Below, piece after piece: positions 32,609 through 44,931 of a stretch of DNA of 64,000 nucleotides. Each line of letters starts with the position of its first letter. Within the stretch, counting starts at the first letter, position 1. A model generated the notes under the pieces. It did no database searches. It was not told the origin of the DNA and saw nothing but the letters and a program-made list of their open reading frames with translations. This stretch comes from Apium graveolens (taxonomy: Eukaryota > Streptophyta > Magnoliopsida > Apiales > Apiaceae): positions 95,840 to 159,839 of the forward strand of contig NW_027418139.1 in assembly GCF_009905375.1 (NCBI RefSeq), given 5' to 3'. Made by a program: the position numbers and the translations under genes.

Positions 32609-35600
32609 TGTAACGCCCTCCAGACCCGAGGTATAAGTCTGGGGGTTACTAGCTAATCACCAAACCTGTACAATCTGATTAACAATTAATAAAGAAATGA
32701 AATTAAACCCCTTTAACACTAACCAGGATCTTCTTAGGTTGAAGTATGAAAACAAGAACCACTAACTACTTTTATTACAAACCAACATTCAAAGTTTCAC
32801 AAACTCTCTTTATTACAAACCATTGTCTAATTCATTTTAAACTAATTTCAACTTTTATTCAAACACACACACATACTATCTATCAACACTCCACCTGCTC
32901 GGGCAACTCAAAGCTTTCTTCCTGGATTGGGATCAACACCTTGGGTATAAGAGGATCCCGAGGCTTGACTCGCTTCTTTACCACTCGAGTCCTGATTGGT
33001 TTCATATTCCTTCTTAACTGAAAACAATAAGGTGAATAATAACAAAAGGGGTGAGCCAAAAGTTGCTCAACAAGTCCATAAACATATAAACAGTGTTAAA
33101 GCATTTTAAATGAATCCGCCATCCCAGGTATATCTGCCAAGATATAACCTCACGAGAATAGAAAGAAGGCCATTACTGGTGAGTACAAATAAACTAAACT
33201 GGACACAAGTTCGCATCTATATTCTGCTGATTAGTCAGAATATAATACAGATCCATATCTCAATATATAGATCCAGTCGGGTACCCAGGCACTACGGCCC
33301 ACGTCGAGGCACCAGTCATCCCGGTCCTCAGGATTAAGACACACTCAATCCCAAAATATCATTATCCAGTCCATCGCTTAGCAACCGGGACAATCGGTAT
33401 GCTTTGATATATTCCAAACACTAGAATATATCAATCTCCATGTGTTATCAACAGAATATGAATCAAGAATCCAAAGAAACGGAGAAATCAAGAATTGAAA
33501 TGAAATCTGAACAAAGGAATAGGGATTGTATATTAGTGATCAAGAACAATAATCAAGAGAATGTAAATGTGATAAACATTTGAATCAATATCACTATTCT
33601 GAAAGTAGAATAGAGGAAAAACTTGCCTTCTGCGCGACTTACTGCAATTGAATCACTTATGTCTATCACCTTGGACTATTACCGACTCAACTGGCCTGGC
33701 TGGCTTAGCTTCTGTTGGCAAAACAGATTGGTTAAGTCACGTCGTACTTCATTTGCATCTTGAATCGACTTCAAACTGATCCTAACATCTACCCATGCGC
33801 TTATGACTGACTCATGTATTACATATAAGCAAGTAAGACTCGATTAACCACGTAATACACATAAGCACATAAGCACATAATCATTTTTATGGTTAAAATA
33901 ATTTTTAAAACCAAAATCGACTCGCTGATCGCTCAACTGATCGTTATCTGACTCGTTTCCCATTTTTCCGGAATTTTTCGGACTCGTCTCGGCACGTAAC
34001 TTGACTGATAATCAAACAAGTCACAAAATCAACTAACTTCTAAAAGAAATTAAGCTTTGATATTATTTTTAATGAAAAGGATTCATTTTTCTGAGTTAAC
34101 AGGCTTTCGTTTCACGTAAAACGGACTAACGGTTGAATTATTATTAATTAAATACTGATAATTCCATTTATTAATCATTATAAATAATTATTACTAATTT
34201 TTAAAACCCAAAAATAATTTTTAAATCATTATTTAAGAAAATCAGAATTAAAAATAATTTTTCTATAATTTTTGAAATTAAAATGAATTTATTATGATTT
34301 ATTGAAATTTATTTGATTAATTATCAAAATAATTAATCACTTTTAAATAATTAATAAGTAATAAATAAATAATAAATAATTAAGAAAATAATTCAATCTG
34401 ATTTTTAGAAAATAATTCAGAATTATTTATAATATAAATTAATTAATTAAATAATTAATTAATCAATTTACAAAATAAATAAAACTGATTTTTAAAATTA
34501 ATAAAAATAAAAAGTAAAAATAATTTCTAGAAACAGGAAACAGTTGTCAGAAAACCATCCCTGACAAAATCAGATCAAACCCGGGTATATTACACGGGTC
34601 AAACGGGTCAAAATCCGGGTCGTGAAGAACATGTCGGATTTTGCCCAGAATCTGGCCACCGGTGCAGAATCCGGTGAGCCACTTTCAGGCCAAAAACGGA
34701 ACCGTTTGGTTCGTTTTTCACAGGGTTTCAATTCCAAATCGGTCTGGCAATGTAATTCTGGCAATAACATCACAGAATAACCCTTGGGTCATCTTCTCCG
34801 ATCAAAATCGACATGAACTCCGGCCAAAAACCCAAATCATTCATTTGTACATAAAATCAAACGTTATATAGTGCAAAATGAAGCTAAGAACATATACAAT
34901 CAAAGCCCTAACATTACAAGAACCAAATATCCACAGAAATCATCGAGTTGTGTTTTGAAAATTCGACCTAAACCCTAGAAATCGTGAATCATTATCCAAG
35001 CATCGTTTGTTCAATTAAACACCATGAATCGACTGTAAATCATCTAACAAAGCTATATCAATCATCAAAACATCAAAATAACCCCAGAATCAAAAAGCCC
35101 TAATTCGAACATAAACCCTAGAAATCAAAAATAAAAAACGATGCAATAAAACGTGAAATTGATGCAAGAAATAGAAAGAACGGATCAAAACCTTCGATTT
35201 GAGTACTTGAATCACACGATTTGATGCTGTAATCAGTGAAAAATCACGACTTGATTCTTCGACCCGAACCTGTTCTTCCCGACCCGATTTCAGAGAATTT
35301 TTTGTAATTTTGCAGATTTTAATGATTAATTATAATTAATTAAATAAAAATTAAGCTATTTATAGTAGTAAAAATAATACTCCTAATTAAAATTAAGGGG
35401 CTAATTATACATTAAATAAAAATATTGGGCCCTAATTTTTATAATTTTTGAGTATTAAAATTTAATTTATAAATATTTTATATATGCAATATATATGCCA
35501 AAAATTCCCAAAAATTGTGAATAATGCAAAAATGCAAAGAAATAATATAAATGAAAGTCCTATAATTTTATAAAAATAAAAATGTGATTTTTGTGGGGTT

Positions 35601-35956
35601 TTTGACACCCAATGGGGCCCGGAAAAATCATTTTTCGCAAAACGAGAAAATTTATAAATTATCTAGATGTTCAGAACAAGGCGATTGTAAAAGCTATTTG
35701 ATGAAAAATAAGGCCCATTATTTTATTTGAAATACTGGCTTTAAAATCATCGTTTGGGTCGTAAAACGTTTGAAATAAAACCTATAAATGCATAATAAAA
35801 TATCTGAAAAATACCTAAAAATACAGAAATGACATGGGATACACGTATCACGTAACAGTTAGGGTTTATCAGATAATCACACATAAATGACACATTAATT
35901 CACATATTTTATTATAATCATGATATAATATAAACGTAAAGTTCCCAGTCGTTACA
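32609..35956 (-). repeat. 3' LTR of element E
   Basis: 3348 bp. The plus strand starts TGTAACGCCCTCC and ends CCAGTCGTTACA. A very A/T-rich stretch lies at about 34130-34520. AAACCCTA is at 34970 and 35113, and a TATA box at 35357-35364. The open frames at 32746-33021 and 33110-33337 recur in the other LTR and are not genes. Confidence 0.93.
35357..35364 (-). promoter_or_regulatory. TATA box in E's 3' LTR
   Basis: The minus strand reads CTATAAATAGC, a consensus plant TATA box, about 595 bases from the LTR start. Its copy in the 5' LTR is at 59074-59081. Confidence 0.55.
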
Positions 35957-35968
35957 TCCTTCCCCCTT
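35957..35968 (-). other. Polypurine tract of element E
   Basis: The minus strand reads AAGGGGGAAGGA before the LTR start TGTAACGACTGG. Confidence 0.85.
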
Positions 35969-35973
35969 AAAAG

Positions 35974-35991
35974 GATTCTGTCCTCAGAATC
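35974..35991 (-). other. Hairpin upstream of the polypurine tract (element E)
   Basis: GATTCTG, 4-base loop, CAGAATC: a 7-bp stem at the same place as in B and F, with one base pair changed on both sides (C-G to T-A). Confidence 0.7.
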
Positions 35992-35993
35992 TT

Positions 35994-37641
35994 CTATGAA
36001 AATAAATGAGGGTATTTTTCTAATATTTCACTTTCGAGTTCCCAGGTTGATTCTTCAACCATAGGATTTCTCTACAACACTCGCACTAAATATACAGACT
36101 TATTTCTCAACACTTTCTTTCGCCGATCAAAAAAATTTTACCGGCTGTTCTATAAAAGACAAATCAGGTTGGATTTCTATCGGCTCATACTCGATTACAT
36201 GCCTATAATCAGGATTATATCGCTTAAGCATGGACACGTGAAACGCATTGTGAATATGCTGCATATGAGGCGGTAAAGCTAATTCGCATACAACTTTTCC
36301 CACTTTCTTCAAAATTTCAAACGGTCCAACGTATCGTGGTTTCAATTTACCCTTATTGCTAAATCTGGTTAATCCTTTCCATGGCGATATTTTGAGTAGT
36401 ACGTTTTCTCCTTCCTGATAGTCCATATCTTTCCTGGCTTGATCTGCATATTTGCGTTGCCTTTTTTGCGCTGCATCGAGTCATTTTCGAATGAGTTCAA
36501 TCTTTTCTTTCATCTGTTGAATTAGTTCTGGACCCAAAATTTTGCGTTCTCCAACTTCATCCCAATATACTGGTGATCTGTATTTTCTCCCGTACAATGC
36601 TTCATACGGTGGCATTCCAATGCTGGCGTGATAACTGTTATTATAAGAAAATTCCACTAGGGGTAGATGTTCATCCCAACTGCCTTCAAAATCGATCGCA
36701 CAAACTCGTAGCATGTCTTCAATCGTTTGGATAGTTCTTTCACTTTGCCCGTCGGTTTGCGGATGATAAGCGGTACTCATGTTTAATTTAGTTCCAAGAC
36801 ATTCTTGAAATTGTCTCCAAAATCTTGAGTTGAAACGAGGATCTCGATCAGACACGATAGATACTGGAACTCCATGTCGCATCACAATTTCTTTGAGATA
36901 TATGTGCACTAGCTTGTCGAGTGAAAATCTTTCATTGATTGGTAGAAAATGTGCCGACTTCGTGAGTCTGTCAATGATTACCCATATCGCATCATGATTT
37001 GCCTTTGTCCTTGGTAGTCCTACCACAAATCCATCGCTAGATGTTCCTATTTCCATTCTGGAATGTCTAATGGTTGCAATAATCCACTCGGACGTTGATG
37101 TTCCGCTTTAACTCGCTGGCATGTGTAGCACTTACTTATCCATTCAGCTATTTCCTTCTTCATGTTCGGCCACCAGAAGTTTTCTTTCAGATCACGATAC
37201 ATTTTTGTACTTCCTGGATGAATGGAATACTTCGAATTGTGCGCATCTCGCATTATTTCTTCTTTTAATTCTACTACGTTAGGGATCCAGATTCTCGACG
37301 CAAAGCGTAAAATTCCTTCATTATCTTTCTGAGTTGTGATTTCTTCTCCCGTCAGGTCGTCATCTTGACTCATCACTTCATTTTGACAGCGGCGAATCTT
37401 TTCTAACAATTCCGGTTGGAAAGTCATAGTGTAGATAGCTTTCGCAGATTCATTGGGAATACGAATCTCAATTTCCAATTTGTCGAATTCCTTGATTAAG
37501 TCTTCACACGAAGTTAACCGATTCAATCTTTCTTTCCTGCTCAGCGCATCTGCTACAACATTTGCTTTCCCTGGATGATAACTAATCGTGACGTCGTAAT
37601 CCTTTATCAATTCCAGCCATCGACGTTGTCGCATGTTCAGC
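35994..37641 (-). pseudogene. Element E integrase and chromodomain
   Basis: The zinc-binding region [37 protein letters not shown] lies in 37047-37634. The catalytic core in 36481-37056 has [32 protein letters not shown] and [14 protein letters not shown], so the acidic residues are present. The end (LLKISPWKGLTRFSNKGKL, GPFEIL, LPPHMQHIHNAFHVSMLKRY, then [19 protein letters not shown]) is a chromodomain tail of the Tekay type. Stops at 37047-37049, 36481-36483 and 36072-36074, and one-base shifts near 37032 and 36131, destroy it. Confidence 0.85.
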
Positions 37642-39026
37642 TCCTTTTACGTAAAGACATACTTTAGACTTTTATAATCTGTGTAAATTTCACATTTTTC
37701 ACCATAGAGATAATGTCTCCAAAGCTTCAACGCAAATACGATCGCTGCCAATTCCAGATCATGAGTGGGATATTTTTGTTCATGAGGCTTAAGTTGTCTC
37801 GAAGCATATGCGATGACGTTACCGTGCTGCATCAGTACACATCCTAACCCGCGATACGAAGCGTCGCTGACAATGACGAAATTTCCTAGCTCGTCTGGCA
37901 ATACAAGTACTGGTGCGGTTACTAACCGATTTTTCAGCTCTTAAAAACTTTCTTCACACTTATCACTCCATTCAAACTTTTCACTTTTTCGAGTTAACTT
38001 GGTCAGCGGCATTGCTATTTTCGCAAAATCTTTGACAAACCTTCGATAATATCCTGCCAATCCCAAGAAACTTCGAACTTCTGTCGGCGTCCTTGGTCTT
38101 TCCCAATTTAACACGGCTTCAATCTTCGCTGGATCGACTTGGATGCCTTCTCTACTGATAATATGCCCTAGAAATTGTACTTCTCTTAACCAGAATTCAC
38201 ATTTCGAAAATTTTGCGTATAGTTGCTCTTTCCTCAGAATTTCCAAAGCTATTCTCAAGTGTTCTGCATGCTCTTCTTCTGACTTGGAGTAAATCAAGAT
38301 GTCATCAATGAATACAATCATGAATTTATCGAAATATTTCTTGAATACTATGTTCATCAAATCCATGAATGCTGCTGGCGCGTTTTTCAGACCGAATGTC
38401 ATTACCAAAAACTCGTAATGCCCATATCTTGTACGAAACGCAGTCTTTGGAATATCTTCAGCTTTAATCTTCAATTGATGATAGCCTGATCGCAAATCTA
38501 TCTTTGAAAACCATGCTGCTCATTTTAGCTGATCGAACAAATCGTCGATTCTCAGTAAGGGATACTTGTTCTTGATAGTGAGTTTATTCAATTCCCTATA
38601 GTCAATGCATAATCGCATGCTGCCATTCTTCTTCTTCACAAATAACATCGGTGCACCCCATGGGGATACAGTAGGTCGTATGATGGCTCGGTCTAGGAGA
38701 TCTTGCAGTTGCGTTGACAATTCCTTCATTTCGACTGGAGTCATCCGATATGGAGCTTTCGAAACTGGTTCTGTACCTGGTGCTAGATCAATTGTGAACT
38801 CAATTTCTCGATCTGGTGGTAACCCTGTAAGCTCGTCTGGAAAGACGTCTGGAAACTCGCACACAATTGGAATGTCTTCTATTCTAGGACTTCCTCTTTC
38901 AGTATCTAACACGTAAGCTATGTACGCCTCACATCCTTGTTGAAGCAATCGTTTAGTCTGCATTACAGTAAGAAATTTCTTCTGCTGTTTTTCGCCTTTG
39001 AATATTACCGTTGCATTTTCCGCAGT
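37642..39026 (-). pseudogene. Element E RT and RNase H
   Basis: One frame with stops at 38520-38522, 37941-37943 and 37647-37649. RT motifs: [79 protein letters not shown] (catalytic DD present), [21 protein letters not shown]. RNase [37 protein letters not shown], then [13 protein letters not shown] and [10 protein letters not shown]. The catalytic residues survive; the damage is nonsense only. Confidence 0.87.
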
Positions 39027-40541
39027 TCACAATTTGACTCTCTTATTCGCGTAATCTATCTGAGCGTTATGACATGCTAACCAATCCATTCCCAAGATAA
39101 TATCGAATTCTCCTAGCTTAAAAGGAATTAAATCTACCGAAAAATGATGTCCGACTATTTCTATATCACACGCAGGACATACTCGATCTACCGGAACTTG
39201 GTCGTCATTCGCTAATTTTATAATTAACGTTTCGCCCAACCATTCGAATTCACAATGTAACTTATCAAGAAATTCTTCAGAAACAAATGAACGAGTAGCT
39301 CCAGAATCAATTAATACTTTTGAAATTACGGAATTCACCAAAAGCGTACCTGCAATAACACTCGGACTCTGCACCGCTTCTTTCATGGTCATGTTAAAAG
39401 TTCTTGCTTTGGGTTGATTAGGCGGCGGCGGAGGTAATGCTAACACTCTCGGAACACTGGCTGCCATAGCTGATCCTTTGCAATTTCTGGCGATATGCCC
39501 TTTCTTTCCACACTGGAAACAAGTCATTTCTGCTGTTCTACCTATTAGACATTCGTTAGAATAATGCCCTTTCTGCTTACACCGATAACACGTTACATCC
39601 CTTTTGATACATACACCAGTATGCTTTCGATTACATGTCTTGCAGTATGGCACTGGAACTCTGACCATTCCCTGCTGACTGGAGGTTTGGAAACGATTAC
39701 CTGCCTTCTGTGAACCTTGTCCAATCCTCTTAAAATTCAAATTTGCCCGAGCTTGGAATCCCGGCTTTCTACTGGAGCGATCTTGGAAACTTCCCTGTCC
39801 CTTGTCTTGCTGAGATCTTTCACTTTCCCCTTCTATAATCAAAGCTTTCTGAACTACGGCGGTATACGTCGTTAATTTGAAAACTGCAACTTGGCCACGA
39901 ATCCATGGTCGTAACCCTTCTTGAAACCTTTAAACTAGTTTTTCTTCAATGTCAACCTGTTCTGGAACAAACCTAGCCAACTCAGTAAATTTGGCTTCAT
40001 ATTCTGCCACGGACATATTTCCCTGCTTCAATTCTAGAAACTTAATCTGCATTTGATTCTTCACATAGCGAGGAAAATGTTTTTCTAAAAACAACTCTTT
40101 AAACCTATCCCATGCAATAACTTCTTCACCCTCTAAGGCCTTTTTAGATTCCCACCAATAATTCGCCTCTCCTTTCAACAAGTAACTAGCAAAATCAGTC
40201 TTCTGGTCCTCACCTACCTTCACTAGTGCGAACGTTTTCTCTACTTCTTTTAACCAGGTGGTAGCTTTAATAGGATCAGTAGTCTCTTCAAACTCTGGAG
40301 GTTTAACTAACTGAAACTGCTTAAAAGTAACAACAGGTAATACTTATGGTAATTGAAGCTCAGGACGAGGTGGCTGTTGTAACATTTATTGTTCTATCTG
40401 CTGTTGCTGATGCTGCATCTGCTGCTGTATCATTACCATCTGTTGTTGCATCAGATGGAACATTTGGTTCATGGTCTCATTAGTCTGATCTTCAGAATTG
40501 CTGTTAGAGGTCTCAGCCCTAGTCTTTCTTTTTGGTGCCAT
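39027..40541 (-). pseudogene. Element E gag and protease
   Basis: The ATG at 40541 starts MAPKRKTRAETSNSNSED and then a methionine/glutamine-rich run (MVMIQQQMQHQQQQ). The frame stays the same through gag and protease, with stops at 40386-40388, 40344-40346, 39930-39932 and 39027-39029. The Gag core has [40 protein letters not shown] and [19 protein letters not shown]. Three knuckles follow: CKTCNRKHTGVC, CYRCKQKGHYSNEC and CFQCGKKGHIARNC. The protease has VLIDSGATRSF and ILGMDWL. Element F sits 22 bases upstream of this ATG, separating gag from the leader. Confidence 0.87.
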
Positions 40542-40563
40542 CTTCTTCTGATAATAAAACAGG

Positions 40564-40568
40564 TGATA
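40564..40568. repeat. Target-site duplication TGATA, left copy (element F)
   Basis: TGATA before TGTAATAACC, repeated at 54977-54981. Confidence 0.93.
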
Positions 40569-42649
40569 TGTAATAACCCCAAAATTTTTTCAACTTTTTG
40601 TAACCCTTATGAATAGTGTTTTAGCTGAATGAGAAAACTTTTCGCGCCACACTATGTAGGGGTTCTGTTATGGATATTCTGGGATTTTATTAGTACTATA
40701 TGAAGTATATAAGTGTATGTAAATATCGTCAGAACCCAATTCCGAACACTTTGGTTTTTCCCGGAAATCCACAAGATACGGAGAGAATTGAGTATAAGGT
40801 AACAAAATAAAAAGGATTTAAATTAAAGGATTATAATAGAGGATCATAAAAAGGAATATAATGTATTGAGAAAGGTTAAGGGAACCTAAGTAATAAGATC
40901 CCGGGTATGATCCTTCAAACGATAAACGAGAACGAAAGTTAAGCGAACCGTACAACAGATCAGCGGTCATTAGGCAAACGATTAGGAAGTTAATCAAAGG
41001 GTTTAAGGGGAGTGATGTCATCCAACCAATAGAAAGGAGACAAGGAAGGGAGGATGACATCATAGGGGTGACATAAGCATGACATGGAAGGAAGGAGGTG
41101 TGGTTGATTTAGGACCACACAAATGCAAGGACAAGGTGGTAATTTGCTAAATGGAAAACAAAAACAAGCCAACCAACTAGCAAATCATTTCATCAAAAAA
41201 TCAGCCAAGGCATATTCCTCATATTTGCTCTCGGCCTTCTTCATTTTCCAAGGCTTAAATTTTCAAAAATCAAGATCCAAGCATCCTTAATTGGTAAGAA
41301 AATTCCCTAACCTTCTTTATGCTTAGTAATGGCTATATCATAAGTTTAAGCCACAAATTCTTTCTCTAGCTTCTTGATTTAATCATTGGAGAAGACAATG
41401 AATAGTGTTTTCAAGTTTTAACTTGAGTTTTTTTTTTCTTGTTTTCTTGAAGATCCAAGCTTTCTTAAGACTACTCCAAGCTTATTAAGGCTTCCTAGCT
41501 TCACCCACCAATCCAAGGAAGGTATACCACTTTCAAACCCTAGGTTCATATATATTATAAAGTGATTTTGATGAGTAAGATGTTATGGTATCTTGTTGTT
41601 ATGTTTAGAGTTGAGATTTGGAATGGTGGTGAAATGAAATGATAATTTAGTGGTTTTGATTTAAAGAAACTTAAAGCATGATTAAAGTTAGGTTAAGCAT
41701 ATGTATGAATGAGTAATATTGAATTGTTTGGGATTGTTATGATGTGGTAAGGATGGGTGTTTGATGTGTGTGGATTTGAGGATGGTTTGTGATGATTGTG
41801 GGTAGTTTTAAAAATGGGAAATCGCGTAAACATAGCCGTCGTAATGTCCGATTTTCTTTGGACTGTTTTGTGCATAGCATTAGGACCCGAGAACCCCCTG
41901 TTAAATTGTGACCACTGCCATGTTTAGATAGCTCATGTTACGAGCTTCGTTTTGATATGTAGTTCGTTCGATTCCGATTTACGGTTTAGGAGAAACGACC
42001 GTTTCAAGTAACGGCGTTTCGCGAACGAAACTTTTTCCCTCGCCTTATTTTGGAATGTAGGTTAAAGACCAAAAAGGGTTAATTAATGTATGAAACATTT
42101 ATGGTAAGTGTGTTAGGCAGTTGGTAAGTCATTCGCGAAGGAATCGCGTTAAAACTCGTAAAGGTCAAGTTATTAAAAATGGTGGAGCCGAGGGTACCCG
42201 AGTGACTTAAGCGAATCGGTGAGCGTAAAACTAGCATTAGAGTCTAAGTTAGTTAAAGCATAGACTTACAAGTGATTTTGGTTTAATTCCAACTTACTTG
42301 TTGTTTATAGGTTGCCAGACTCGTCCCGAGCCTTTCTCACCCCCAAGTCGCTCAGGCAAGTATTCTATCCGATACACTGTTGTTGTGATGTAAATGTATG
42401 TATATGCATTATCTTGTGATATTGCATGATTGTTATTTAGCAAATGTTGCGATATATTGTAGCATGTGATATGGTATATATGCATGCCTGTTTTATATTC
42501 TTGAGATATATATCTGTTGGTTTATTTGATAATACCTATGCTAGAGGATAGTTGTATCTTGCATATACCCTTAGTATAGGGACCCAAGGGTGTAAATATT
42601 TTCTAAAACCGGGAGTCGAGGATCCCGAGTAGATTTTATATGGATATGG

Positions 42650-42687
<38 letters not shown>

Positions 42688-44734
42688 GGTTATAGTTTTC
42701 CAAACTATAAACCGAATAAGGTTTATTCGATAACTTTATTTTATTTAATGAATATTATTACGAATATTCATTCGAGGACTTATGACTCCTTTTATTTTAT
42801 TATTTGAATATTATTCCGAATATTATTCGAAGGCGTATGACTCCTTTACATTATTTATTGAATATTATTTGAATATTCATTTGAGGATGTATGACTCCTT
42901 TATTTTATTTAATGAATATTATTTATAATATTCATTCGAGGTATTATGACTCAGCGTATTTTATTTATTGAATATTATTTGAATATTCATTTGAGGATCT
43001 ATGACTCCGATTATTTGCTGAGATATATTCTTTAATTTATTAAAGAATAAGGTGTCGATAATCAAACTTATTTTTGATTATTCAAATAAAGATATTACTT
43101 TCGTATAAGTATATCTTTGATTATTTGCTATTCATTTCAAGTATAAGTTTTAATACTTCTACTTCAATTATTTTATAAAGATTATTTTTATGGGAATATT
43201 ATTTAAATAATAATATTCAGACATTTTCTAAATATTCTGGGGACTGATTTACTTCATTAAATCAGTTTTACTCCAAACACTCTTTAAAGTGTTTTCGAGT
43301 CTTTAAAATGATTTTCAAAAGTTAGAGCGGATCCCAAAACTATTTTTATATTTAAGATCTTCCTTTTAAAAAGGGGATTTAAATACTCGCTCAAAACATG
43401 GGGGATCCGGCTCGGTGGTGTGTTTTATATTCGCAACAAGGTTGCTGTCTTGGTAAAAGAGTTTTTGATTACTTACCCAATATTCGGGAAGTAAAATTCT
43501 TGGAACAAGTTAATCCATTAACAGGCATCGCCTGGGAAATATCGGTGAGTTTTCCTTTCCAACTAGATACGACTTCTTGGTGGAGCCGTATCAACAAGTT
43601 TCTACTTGGGGAAAGGGGGAAACGAGCTTTACGTTTCAGAGTCATGGATTTCATCTGAACTAGGAGTGGCGTAAGTGGTCGAGTAGCGCCGGCCCAGCCT
43701 TATTATATTGGCCCAAATGGCCTGGAAGTTCCGCTAAGGCGGTCCATTCCTTAGGAGTTCAGTGTTCGGTTGACAAGTAAATCCGACAGGTTCTCCTCTA
43801 CATGTAGAAAATGGTGGGGTTGTACTACTACGACTGATCATCGTAAGTGGTCTTCCTGGCGCGGTAAACTCCCGTAATGAGTTCATCATCCATTTGGATA
43901 ATTCTGCAACACTACCCGTAGCATTTCGATCGAAAGGCTACTAATGGGTGGTTGCCGAAGCATTGACAGGGTCAAACATTTTTATTGGTGTATCCATTGA
44001 ATGAAGTATCTCGTAACTTCATTTCTTTTCAAAATATTTCAAAGATCAAATATTTTCAAGTTTATTTGTGGTCTCATCTATGGGATGACCTCGTGAATTT
44101 AATTATACTTTGAACGGTGATAGTTCAAGTAGCTTTATAAATGATATAAGTGTGGGGAAGTATTGGTAACTTCATTCCTTGTTTTTACTTATATCTAGTA
44201 AGTAATTATCTTACACACGATAAAGATTTTAGTAAGTATCCATTTAGATACTGGTATTATTGTTATCACTACATATTATCTTGCGAGCTGTAAGGCTCAC
44301 TCTTGCTTTATTTCTTCATCACACAACAACAGTTAGGAGAGATGGCCAGACTCCAGCAGACCCAGCGCAAGCGCGTGGGAAGCGTCCCGCGTCTTCCCGC
44401 TGATATTGTAGCTGCTATAGCTGCAGAGGTAGATCCATTGTAGTTTAGACCATCTACTTTTGAGAATCCAATTATGTATAATTATAACTTGTGGCAGATA
44501 ATGGCAATTAACTGTAAATTATCAAGTAATCATTTTGGGTTGTAATAATTTTAAATTGTGGATTCAAAGACTTGTACTTATTTCAATTTCATCTCTGAGA
44601 CTATAACGAGTTGTGGTGTGTGTTAGTGTGGGGTCACAGCATGAGGGTATTTATTATTGATTAAGTAAAGTGATATTGTGGAAAGAAAGACCGTGACAAC
44701 CCGGATTCCCGACCCCAGATCTGGGGGTGTTACA
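40569..44734 (+). repeat. 5' LTR of element F
   Basis: 4166 bp, TGTAATAACCCC..GGGGGTGTTACA. It contains (TA)n near 42648-42685, five tandem hairpin units at 42736-43010, and AAACCCTA near 41537. Open frames inside (for example 43398-43658) recur at +10,242 in the 3' LTR and are not genes. Confidence 0.95.
42736..43010 (+). repeat. Tandem hairpin repeats in F's 5' LTR
   Basis: Five degenerate units of about 50-60 bp, each with GAATATT..AATATTC arms followed by CGAGG/TGAGG and TATGACTC. Loops differ but the arms are largely kept. The equivalent block in the 3' LTR is at about 52976-53252. B has three units of the same kind. Confidence 0.75.
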
Positions 44735-44752
44735 GAAATGGTATCAGAGCTA
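44735..44752 (+). other. Primer-binding site of element F
   Basis: GAAATGGTATCAGAGC directly follows the 5' LTR; TGGTATCAGAGC matches the initiator tRNA-Met 3' end. Confidence 0.87.
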
Positions 44753-44931
44753 AGCGTTATAAACCTCAGAGATGATGCGACGATAAAATAATAAACTCAC
44801 AAAGATAATAAGAACTCTTGCCAAGTTCATGGTCGGACTACTTAAAGTAGTACTGACAGCTAAAACCCTTACGGGAACCCTTATAAGTATCATGATAGTA
44901 ACTTAGCTCGTTTAATGTGTAGGCGCCTGAG

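Noticed and set aside
32746..33337. Open frames at 32746-33021 and 33110-33337, repeated at 56471-56746 and 56835-57062
   Set aside because: LTR copies of element E, antisense to the element, no domain.
34970..35120. Interstitial telomere repeat
   Set aside because: Only isolated AAACCCTA copies, no tandem array.
43398..43658. 86-codon frame, repeated at 53640-53900
   Set aside because: LTR copies of element F. Conserved only because the LTRs are nearly identical.
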